Source: Polyangium sp. 15x6 (GTDB lineage Bacteria > Myxococcota_A > Polyangia > Polyangiales > Polyangiaceae). From it: 64,000 nucleotides of DNA. A program made the position numbers and the translations under genes. Under the pieces are notes generated by a model, which had not been told where the DNA came from, ran no database searches, and saw only the letters and a program-made list of their open reading frames with translations. Positions 1-6,721 of the stretch are shown here, one piece after another. Within the stretch, counting starts at the first letter, position 1. Each line of letters starts with the position of its first letter. The stretch lies in assembly GCF_029960785.1 (NCBI RefSeq), contig NZ_JASBQE010000023.1, positions 1 to 64,000 of the forward strand, given 5' to 3'.

Positions 1-22
1 TGTCCGCCCCCTGCACCCCGGA

Positions 23-270
23 CCAGCGCAAGCGCTGGACCCGGGGTCGATGAACTGCGCGATGCGCAGTTCATCGAACAGGCCGTGGCAAGACCACGAG
101 CGGCGTTGCCAGCCAAGACGGCAGCGCTGACCTTTCAACCGGCAACGCGGTCCCACCGGCCTGTTGGGAGAACTGCGCACCGCGCAGTTCTCCCACAAAA
201 GGTCCAGCGCTGGCGCTGGTCCGGGTCCAGGGGCGGACAGCCCCTGGTCGGGTCCGGGGTGAAACCCCGG
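23..270. repeat. Array of six short-loop palindromes (dispersed repeat)
   Basis: The first 295 bases hold no convincing gene. They carry perfect stem-loops at 23-38 (7-bp arms), 47-77 (14-bp arms TCGATGAACTGCGC, loop GAT), 165-195 (14-bp arms TGGGAGAACTGCGC), 204-219, 227-247 and 254-270. The 23-38 and 47-77 hairpins recur in the same order near 16.46 kb, and relatives of the last two recur near 31.57 kb. Each array lies 3' of a gene, which suggests a dispersed intergenic element that may also help end transcription. Function is not known. Confidence 0.85.
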
Positions 271-295
271 CGCGACGCTGCCGAACACCTTCTAA

Positions 296-706
296 CTAAG
301 GCGCGCCCGGTCCACCGAGCCAGACCGGGACGAACCTCGGGGAGGCAAGCGCCAAGATGCACGCGGCGGCTGCGAGCACGGCTCCGCCGTGGAGGAGCGC
401 GAGACTGGCCCGCGTCAAACCCTTTGGCTGCGTTTGTCCGACGGAGCTTGCTGCCGCCAATGCGTTGGCGAGGGGAATGGCGAACGCGAGCCAGAGGAGT
501 GGTGAGGTCGTTTCTCCCGGGGATTTCGGCGTCACCAGCGCGGCGACGAGCAGGTATGCCGAGAACAGGTAGATCGTCGGGCTTTTGATGCGTTGCGCCG
601 CGAGGTGTGCGCGACCCTGGCGTGCGCCGCTGACGCCTCGGACTACGGCCACGACGACCGCGGCGAGCAGCCAGATCACGCTGAGGAGCCAGACGAGGGG
701 GTACAT
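296..706 (-). CDS. Small integral membrane protein, unknown function
   Basis: A 136-residue protein made mostly of hydrophobic stretches. Roughly four membrane segments are visible: an N-terminal helix starting at the third residue, a helix around YLFSAYLLVAALV, one around LLWLAFAIPLANALAAA and a C-terminal one rich in Ala/Leu. The reading frame stays open far upstream, but that extension is Arg-rich, unlike a real protein, and lies antisense to the lipoprotein gene at 776. I therefore place the start at the ATG before YPLVWLL. The 3' end abuts the palindrome array. No family recognised. Confidence 0.6.
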   Translation of the reverse strand: MYPLVWLLSVIWLLAAVVVAVVRGVSGARQGRAHLAAQRIKSPTIYLFSAYLLVAALVTPKSPGETTSPLLWLAFAIPLANALAAASSVGQTQPKGLTRASLALLHGGAVLAAAACILALASPRFVPVWLGGPGAP

Positions 707-775
707 CGCGTCCGCGCGGAAGATTCCGCCATACCACGAACCAACCGTACGGCTGTCGTGGTAAACAAAGAAACC

Positions 776-1207
776 ATGAAGCGTGCGGCTCTTCCGCTCG
801 GGTTCGCCCTCCTTGCTCTCTACGCGATCTTGCCTCTGGGCTGCGCTGGGGCGCCGCCGGAGCCCAAAGGTCCTGACATCGGCGTCGTCGATGCGACGGT
901 CGTCGTCGAGACGTGTCCGGATTCGAAGACCATGAACGCGAAGGCTGCGCATGCTGCGATCCAGAAGCTCGTCGAGAAGTGCAGCACGGTCCCCAACGGC
1001 ACTGCGCACTTCTCGACCACGCTCATGCCGGGCGGTCGGATCATGCTCGCGTCTCCTTCCGGCAATCCGGACGACGGCGTCGTGCCTACGTGCGTGCTCT
1101 CGAACCAGCTCACGCACCGCGTGTATCTGAGGCAGCCTTGCAAGTTCGACGTCAAGCTCGAAGAGCGCAAGGTCCAGCAGCAGCAAGCCTCTGCTTCGGA
1201 GGAGTGA
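776..1207 (+). CDS. Putative lipoprotein, unknown function
   Basis: A 143-residue protein with a lipoprotein-like N-terminus: basic MKR, a hydrophobic core and Cys23 in the context LPLGC, followed by a Pro-rich linker. The Pro at -3 makes this an imperfect lipobox. The mature part has a few further Cys residues (ETCPDS, EKCSTV, PTCVL, QPCKF), possibly disulfides. It ends with a Gln/Ser/Glu-rich tail. The start was chosen at the ATG with a signal sequence, because the upstream part of the frame is low-quality. It is convergent with the membrane gene ending at 1214, only 6 bases away. Function unknown. Confidence 0.65.
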   Translation: MKRAALPLGFALLALYAILPLGCAGAPPEPKGPDIGVVDATVVVETCPDSKTMNAKAAHAAIQKLVEKCSTVPNGTAHFSTTLMPGGRIMLASPSGNPDDGVVPTCVLSNQLTHRVYLRQPCKFDVKLEERKVQQQQASASEE

Positions 1208-1213
1208 ACTGCG

Positions 1214-1618
1214 TCAGCGCGGGCAGTACCACGAGGGCAGTGGCCATGGGTTCGGCGTCTGCGTCATGAGCGCCCAGCCGAAGTAGACGAAGTCCACCAG
1301 CAGCACGAGCCCGCCCGCGCGCGCCACCGCCATCACTGCGCTCGGCCGCGACAGCCAGCGCGCTCGCTGCGCGAGCACGTACACGGCCACGCCTGCGGCG
1401 AGCGCGAACACGAGCCCTACCGCCGTTCGCCCGTACCAGTCCATCCCGAGCCCCGCGGGCCGCGACGCGAACACGAACCTTCGTTCGAGCGGCAGGTACC
1501 AGGGCACGGGCGACTTGCGCGCCGCGCTCACGAGGAACGCGAGCCCGTACGCGAGCCGCGCCGCGAGGAACGCGAGGAAGAGTCGCGCCGAGGGGGAAGG
1601 CGGCTTCGTCTCGCTCAT
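1214..1618 (-). CDS. Membrane protein, last gene of a radical SAM operon
   Basis: A 134-residue protein with about three membrane segments (LFLAFLAARLAYGLAFLV, AVGLVFALAAGVAVYVLA, ARAGGLVLLVDFVYFGWALM). The ATG overlaps the stop of the upstream gene in an ATGA, so the two are translationally coupled. It is the third gene of an operon with the radical SAM/SPASM gene at 2115-3230. No family was recognised. The tight coupling suggests that it works with the other membrane protein, perhaps as a complex or carrier for the radical SAM product (inference). Confidence 0.7.
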   Translation of the reverse strand: MSETKPPSPSARLFLAFLAARLAYGLAFLVSAARKSPVPWYLPLERRFVFASRPAGLGMDWYGRTAVGLVFALAAGVAVYVLAQRARWLSRPSAVMAVARAGGLVLLVDFVYFGWALMTQTPNPWPLPSWYCPR

Positions 1619-2118
1619 CCGATCCCCCGCACTGACGCGACGATGAGGCCGAGTGTCACGTTCAGCCACACCACGCCGCACACGATGAAACTCATCACCG
1701 CGTAGATGCGCACGAGCCATCGCTCCTCGGCGGGACGGAGCGTGAACGCGAGCGCGCCGAGCCCGAGCGCCACGACGAGCGTGAGCGACGCGTACACTTC
1801 CTTCACGTCGAACAAGCCGGCGTAGAGCGGCGCGTATCGATCGAGGTAGATGCCGCGCACGTGGTAGCGGTACGTCGGGTAGAGCAGCGCGCCCACGGCG
1901 AAGGTGAACACGTACGCGACAGCGACGACCTTCGCCCACGTCTTCTCGGTCGCGACGCGGATGAACCGCTCTCGCAGATAGTGACGCATCGTGAGCGCGT
2001 GGTGTGTCGCGGCGCCGACGAGGACGATGCTGCCCGCGGCATGCAGCACCATGAGCAGGCGCCGCGCGCCGTAGAGGAACACGGCCTCCGTCTCGGGAGG
2101 CGCGCAAGGGTCGATCAC
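1615..2118 (-). CDS. Four-helix membrane protein with conserved His, radical SAM operon
   Basis: A 167-residue protein with about four membrane helices. His residues lie at helix ends (VLHAAGS, ATHHALTMRHYL, YRYHVRG), a pattern also seen in haem- or quinone-binding helical bundles, though no known family could be assigned. The GTG start at 2118 overlaps the stop of the radical SAM gene as GTGA, and the 3' end overlaps the next gene as ATGA. The upstream frame remains open but overlaps the radical SAM coding region, so it is not used. Confidence 0.7.
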   Translation of the reverse strand: MIDPCAPPETEAVFLYGARRLLMVLHAAGSIVLVGAATHHALTMRHYLRERFIRVATEKTWAKVVAVAYVFTFAVGALLYPTYRYHVRGIYLDRYAPLYAGLFDVKEVYASLTLVVALGLGALAFTLRPAEERWLVRIYAVMSFIVCGVVWLNVTLGLIVASVRGIG

Positions 2119-3230
2119 GTGGAAGCCTCGGTTCGTCGCACGCGCGGACACTCGGGGTCGGGGCGGAAGCTGCTCGCCGCGTGACGCGAGACGACCTGAC
2201 AACCACCACGACAGACGGGGAAGAGCGTGCACGAGGCGCAGGGCTCCGGCGGGGCTGCGTGATACGCGCGGAAGCGCTCGATCTCCTCATTCGACGCAGG
2301 CGAGAAGCTGCACGGCGCGGCGCGCCCCGCGACGTCGAGCCCGCCGAGGTGCCTGCCGGCCTCGCAGCCGAAGACGCCGAGCGAAGCGAGCATCTCGGCC
2401 GCGCGAGGTTCTTCCGCGAGCGCCTCCGAGAGCAGAGGCACGAGCGCGCAATCGATCCGCACCGACAGACGCCGCCGGTGCACGATCGCCGTGATCGCGG
2501 GCCAGAGCGCCTCGCGCTGCGCTGGCGTGAGCCGCGACTCGAAGTAGCCGATCCCCGCCGCGCGCCCCTGCGGCTTGTACCGCAAGAGCTGAAGCTCCCC
2601 CGCCCCGAGATCGGCGACACGCTCGGCCGTGGCCTCGAGATGCTCGAACGATCGCCGCGTGAGCACGAGGTTCACGCCGACGGGAATCTCCGCGCGCGCA
2701 AGAATCTCGATCGCCCGCTCGGCGACGCGCGCGCCGTCGAACCCGCGCACGGCCGCGTACGCGCCGCCCACGCCGTCGTGGCTCACGTTGATCTGCGCGA
2801 ACGCGCGGAGCTCCTTCGCGCGCTCCTCTCGCAACCCGAACCCGCTCGTCGTCATCACGGGAACGAGCCCGAGCGAACGCGCGAAGGCCGCGAGCTCGCC
2901 GAGGTCCTCGCGAAGCAGCGGCTCGCCGCCGCCGAAGGCCACGGTCGAAGCGCCGCGCTCGGCCGCGGAGGCGAGCCGCGCGCGAAGCTCGTCGAGGGAA
3001 GGCTCCGCGCCGTCGGGACGCGCGTCGAGGTAGCAGTCTGCACACGGCGCGTGGCAACGCGCGTTCACCGCGAGATGCACTTCGAGCGGGCGCGGCGGTG
3101 CGGTCGCGCCCGCGGGCTCTCCCGAGGGAACGCCGAGCCGCGCGGCGAGCGCGTGATCGACGGCGACGAGGGTTCGATCATCGAGACGAACCCACGCGCC
3201 GAAGGGCTCGGGACGGGACCAGGGGGGCAT
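2115..3230 (-). CDS. Radical SAM/SPASM domain protein
   Basis: A 371-residue protein. Residues 59-66 give the radical SAM iron-sulfur motif CX3CX2C (Cys59, Cys63, Cys66), followed by the GGEPLL motif near residue 100. The C-terminal part holds a SPASM-type Cys set: one Cys in FGCEAG, one in APCSF, and CASCTLFPVCRGGC followed by DPECPR. SPASM proteins modify peptides or proteins or mature quinone cofactors. No precursor peptide was recognised nearby. It heads a three-gene operon with two small membrane proteins. The first about 50 residues resemble a PqqD-like peptide-binding segment only weakly. Substrate unknown. Confidence 0.88.
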   Translation of the reverse strand: MPPWSRPEPFGAWVRLDDRTLVAVDHALAARLGVPSGEPAGATAPPRPLEVHLAVNARCHAPCADCYLDARPDGAEPSLDELRARLASAAERGASTVAFGGGEPLLREDLGELAAFARSLGLVPVMTTSGFGLREERAKELRAFAQINVSHDGVGGAYAAVRGFDGARVAERAIEILARAEIPVGVNLVLTRRSFEHLEATAERVADLGAGELQLLRYKPQGRAAGIGYFESRLTPAQREALWPAITAIVHRRRLSVRIDCALVPLLSEALAEEPRAAEMLASLGVFGCEAGRHLGGLDVAGRAAPCSFSPASNEEIERFRAYHAAPPEPCASCTLFPVCRGGCQVVSRHAASSFRPDPECPRVRRTEAST

Positions 3231-3334
3231 GCGAGGGGAGCGGTCTAGTGCGGACGGGCGCGTGCGTCACGGGGACGGGCGAGCGGAGGCGTGCGCTTGA
3301 CGGGGAAAGCGGGGTGCTCGAACCTTCGCGCGCG

Positions 3335-4498
3335 ATGTTCCTGCGAAGCCTGAAGCTCAACCGGCTGCTCTCGTTCGGGCCCGACGCGGAGGCGGTCGAG
3401 CTTCGGCCGCTGAACGTGCTGATCGGGCCGAATGGGTCGGGGAAGTCGAACTTCATCGAGGCGATTAGCCTCCTCCGGGCTGCCCCGAAAGAACTCGTGG
3501 TCCCGGTCCGCATCGGTGGCGGGGTGGGCGCATGGATCTGGCGGGGTGCTCCTGGTGGTCAGGCTGAACTCGAGGCCGTCCTTTCCTACCAGCCAGAGAA
3601 CGCGCTGAACTTGCGACACAGGATCGCGTTCACCGAGGTGAACTCCCGCCTCGATCTCGTCGATGAGCGAATCGAAAATGAATTGAATCGGGATGGGGCG
3701 TCGAAGCCGTCCTTTTATTTCGGGTATGAAAACGGACGTCCAATGCTCAACGCGAAGGAAGGCCCCAGGATGCTTCGTCGCGAGGACGTGGATCCGGAAA
3801 AATCCATTCTGGCCCAGCGCAAAGACCCAGACGTGTATCCCGAACTCTCGTTCCTGAGCGAGGCGTACGAGGGAATCCGTCTTTACAGAGAATGGACCTT
3901 CGGACGGTTTGCTCCACCGCGGCAACCACAGCGCGCGGATCTACCAGCGGGCTACCTGCTGGAGGACGCTTCCAACTTGGGACTCGTTCTGAACTGGTAC
4001 AGGAACGATGTGCCGACGAAGCGGGCCCTGATCGAGCACTTGCGAACGGTCTTCGATGGGGTGGTCGACTTCTCGGTCCAGGTCCTCGGCGGCATGGTGC
4101 AAATCTTCCTCGAAGAGGAGCGCTGGACGATCCCCGCCTCCCGCCTCTCCGACGGCACGATGCGCTGGCTCTCGCTCCTCGCCATCCTCCTCGATCCCAA
4201 GCCCCCGCCCCTCGTCTGCATCGAGGAGCCCGAGCTCGGCTTGCACCCCGACCTGATGAACCCCCTCGCGCGCCTCTTGAAGGATGCGTCCGAGCGCATG
4301 CAGCTCGTCGTGACGACGCACTCGGAGGCGCTCGTGGACGCCTTCCGACATACGCCCGAAGATATTCTGGTCTGCGAACGTCGAGACGGCTCGACGACGA
4401 TGCAGCGTCTCGATCCCGAGCAGCTCTCGAAATGGCTCGAGGAGTATTCGCTCGGTCAGCTCTGGTCCAAAGGGGTCCTCGGAGGGAATCGGTGGTAA
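3335..4498 (+). CDS. AAA/ABC-type ATPase (AAA_21/OLD-like), putative defence ATPase
   Basis: A 387-residue protein. It has a Walker A GPNGSGKS at 31-38, an ABC-like signature LSDGTMRW at 271-278, Walker B LVCIEEPELGLHP at about 293-305 and the His-switch TTHSEALVDAF at 327-337. This layout is that of SMC/RecF-like ATPases found in OLD, RloA and PARIS-type phage defence. The start follows an unlikely Arg-rich extension, so the ATG before FLRSLKL is used. Between about 3650 and 3900 the base composition is clearly less GC-rich than its neighbours, hinting at transfer. Its stop lies inside the start of the DUF4276 gene, so the two are coupled. Confidence 0.88.
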   Translation: MFLRSLKLNRLLSFGPDAEAVELRPLNVLIGPNGSGKSNFIEAISLLRAAPKELVVPVRIGGGVGAWIWRGAPGGQAELEAVLSYQPENALNLRHRIAFTEVNSRLDLVDERIENELNRDGASKPSFYFGYENGRPMLNAKEGPRMLRREDVDPEKSILAQRKDPDVYPELSFLSEAYEGIRLYREWTFGRFAPPRQPQRADLPAGYLLEDASNLGLVLNWYRNDVPTKRALIEHLRTVFDGVVDFSVQVLGGMVQIFLEEERWTIPASRLSDGTMRWLSLLAILLDPKPPPLVCIEEPELGLHPDLMNPLARLLKDASERMQLVVTTHSEALVDAFRHTPEDILVCERRDGSTTMQRLDPEQLSKWLEEYSLGQLWSKGVLGGNRW

Positions 4499-5136
4499 GC
4501 CGAACCAAGGCAACGCCCTCCAGCGCTGTCTGGATCTTCGTGGAAGGCGGCGGGCCGACGCGCGACGAGCAAGCCGCGCTTCGACACGGCTTCTCCGATC
4601 TTTTCGCCAAGGTCCTGGGGACGCGCAAAAAACCCAGCGTGATCGCCTGCGGTGCACGCGGCCAGGCGTTCCGGGAGTGGCAATGCGCCCTGGAGAGCCA
4701 TCCACACGTGCTTTGCCTCCTCCTCGTCGATAGCGAGGGCCCCGTCGCGAAGGGGGTCGACTTCTGGGCGTACATCCAGAACCGCGCAGGGGACGCGCAC
4801 TGGAAGAAGCCAGCAGGCGTCTCCGATGAACAGCTCCACTTCATGGTGCAGGTCATGGAAGCCTGGTTCATCGCGGATCCCGCCGCTCTCGCGCGGTACT
4901 ACGGCACGAGCTTCCAGCCGAACGCGCTCCCAGCACGCCCCGACGTCGAGAACATCCCCAAGCAAGAGCTCGCGAAGTCCCTCGCCCACGCCTCACGCAA
5001 CACGACGAAGGGTTCCTACATGAAGCACCACGGCTTCGCCCTCATCGGCCTCATCGATCCCGCCAAGGTCCGCGCCGCTTCCCCCTGGGCCGCCCGCTTC
5101 TTCGACCATCTCCTCGCCATCTGCCCCGCCCGCTGA
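4492..5136 (+). CDS. DUF4276 family protein, partner of the AAA ATPase
   Basis: A 214-residue protein that matches what I know of DUF4276: N-terminal WIFVEGGGPTRDE, central CLLLVDSEGP, then HFMVQVMEAWFIADP and the C-terminal KVRAASPWAARFF. The ordered acidic motifs (Glu in VEG, Asp in VDSEG, Glu in MEAW) look like a Toprim-type nuclease core. That fold assignment is inference. The GTG start at 4492 sits 7 bases inside the upstream ATPase gene. ATPase + DUF4276 pairs are a recurrent two-gene association that resembles ATPase/nuclease defence systems such as PARIS. Confidence 0.85.
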   Translation: MVSRTKATPSSAVWIFVEGGGPTRDEQAALRHGFSDLFAKVLGTRKKPSVIACGARGQAFREWQCALESHPHVLCLLLVDSEGPVAKGVDFWAYIQNRAGDAHWKKPAGVSDEQLHFMVQVMEAWFIADPAALARYYGTSFQPNALPARPDVENIPKQELAKSLAHASRNTTKGSYMKHHGFALIGLIDPAKVRAASPWAARFFDHLLAICPAR

Positions 5137-5150
5137 CCGCGTCCGACGGG

Positions 5151-5400
5151 GTCGACGCGTTCCTACCCCCTCGCGTCATCTTCTCCCGTGGGCGTCGACG
5201 CGTTCCTACCCCCTCGCGTCATCTTCTCCTGTGGGCGTCGACGCGTTCCTACCCCCTCGCGTCATCTTCTCCCGCGGGGGTCGACGCGTTCCTACCCCCT
5301 CGCGTCCTCTTCTCCCGCGGGGATCGACACGTTCCTACTCCCCTCGCGGCACCCTCTCCCGCGGGGATCGACGCGTTCCTACCCCCTCACGCGCCGTTTT
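5151..5400. repeat. 43-bp tandem repeat, about 5.8 copies
   Basis: Five near-perfect copies start at 5151, 5194, 5237, 5280 and 5323, with a decayed copy from 5367. Each begins GTCGACGCGTTCCTACCCCC (ATCGAC in the last two). Copies 1 and 2 differ at one base. The reverse complement contains the core ACGCGAGGGGGTAGGAACG, which is related to the ACGTGAGGGGAGGAACACGT units of the minisatellite at 60520. The 300 bases between the DUF4276 stop and the PuuD stop contain nothing else that I can support. No unique spacers, so this is not a CRISPR array. Confidence 0.92.
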
Positions 5401-5437
5401 CCTGCTCGTTCCCGCCCCTCGTCCCTCGCCCCCGCCT

Positions 5438-6613
5438 CTACTTCCCCTGTCCCTCGATCCACACCTTGAGCTGGGCCCTCTCCTCATCCGTCATCGCCGT
5501 CGCGTTCCCGAGCGGCATATCCCGCGTCACGCTCGTCCGCTGCACCACCTTCTCTGCCTTTGCCAGCACTTGCTCCGGCGTCTCCAGCAGGAACCCCGAC
5601 GGCGGCGCCACGAACGACGGGTGCGTCGGCTTTTGCGAATGACACGGCACGCAGCGCTTTTGCACGATCGCCATCGCCGTCGCCGTATCCACCGGCCCCA
5701 CCACCGGCGGCGGCGCCGGCCGCACGAAGCTCAGCCCGATCGCCCCCCCGAACGCCGCCGCCACGGCCACGAGCAGCGACTTCTCTTTCCGGTCGTGCTT
5801 GAACGAGATGTTCAGGTAATGGCGGATCGTCACGCCTCCCGCCATCAAGAGCCACAGGATCAGCCACGCGCGGTGATGATTGTAGGCCAGCGCGAAATGG
5901 TTGCTGATCATCGCGAACGTGACCGGCAACGTGAAATAGTTGTTGTGCTGCGATCGCCGCTTCGCCTGCTCGCCGTGCCGCAGATCGAGCGGCTGCCCGG
6001 CATTGAGCTGTTTTCGCATGGCGATGTGATGGGGCACGATCGACGTCCACACGTTGAGCCCCATGCACGTCCCGAGCATCGCCCCCACGTGGATGTACGC
6101 GGCCCGCCCGCTGAAGACGTGCTGATACCCGTACGCCGCGATCCCGACGAACACGGCCATCACCGCCGTGATCACGCGATTGTCTTCAATGAAGAAACAA
6201 AGCTCGTTATAGAAGAACCAGCACGCCAGGATCGACGCGATGCTGATGCCCACCGCGGCCGTCGGGCCGATGTCCGCCACGCTCGGGTCGATGAGGTACG
6301 TCCGCGCGCCATACCAGTAGATCCCCGCGAGCAGGAGCACCCCCGTGACCAGCGTCGTCTTCGCCGGCCAGGCGTGGACGAGCAGGCGCTCGGGGTGGGC
6401 GTTCGGCCAGTATTGCTCGTGATAGTAAAAACTGCCGCCGTGGATCTCGTCGAGCGTGCCCCGGATGTTCTCCTTCAGCACCTTGCCCTTCGGCGGCCGG
6501 ACGGACAGGTCGAACCAATTGAAATAAAACGACGTTCCCACCCACGCGATCCCCGCCATGAGGTGGAGCCAGCGAAGCAGAATCGCGATCCAGTCCTGGA
6601 ATACCGCCATCAT
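5438..6613 (-). CDS. puuD: Membrane-bound urate oxidase (urate hydroxylase) with cytochrome c domain
   Basis: A 391-residue protein of the PuuD family, which oxidises urate to 5-hydroxyisourate at the membrane. The N-terminal part has about eight membrane helices rich in His (RWLHLMAGIAWVG, SFYYHEQYWPNAHP, VGAMLGTCMGLNVW, MISNHFALAYNHHRAW). The C-terminal part is a cytochrome c domain with haem motif CVPCH and a distal Met in DMPLGN. The start is one of two adjacent ATGs at 6613/6610, preceded by GGAG. It stands apart from the other purine genes, which lie 6-10 kb downstream on the opposite strand, and is divergent from the transglycosylase. Electrons presumably pass through the haem to the respiratory chain. 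Confidence 0.9.
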   Translation of the reverse strand: MMAVFQDWIAILLRWLHLMAGIAWVGTSFYFNWFDLSVRPPKGKVLKENIRGTLDEIHGGSFYYHEQYWPNAHPERLLVHAWPAKTTLVTGVLLLAGIYWYGARTYLIDPSVADIGPTAAVGISIASILACWFFYNELCFFIEDNRVITAVMAVFVGIAAYGYQHVFSGRAAYIHVGAMLGTCMGLNVWTSIVPHHIAMRKQLNAGQPLDLRHGEQAKRRSQHNNYFTLPVTFAMISNHFALAYNHHRAWLILWLLMAGGVTIRHYLNISFKHDRKEKSLLVAVAAAFGGAIGLSFVRPAPPPVVGPVDTATAMAIVQKRCVPCHSQKPTHPSFVAPPSGFLLETPEQVLAKAEKVVQRTSVTRDMPLGNATAMTDEERAQLKVWIEGQGK

Positions 6614-6721
6614 CGTGCCGCTCCGCGCCCCTATACCGCGACCACACGCACGCGTCGACGAGCGCGCTCGGTACGCGAGCTTTCTCCGGCCGATCCGTTC
6701 TTTTCGGGCTAAACTCCGCCC

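Noticed and set aside
5151-5400. CRISPR-like tandem repeats
   Set aside because: The copies are head-to-tail with no unique spacers, and no cas genes are present.
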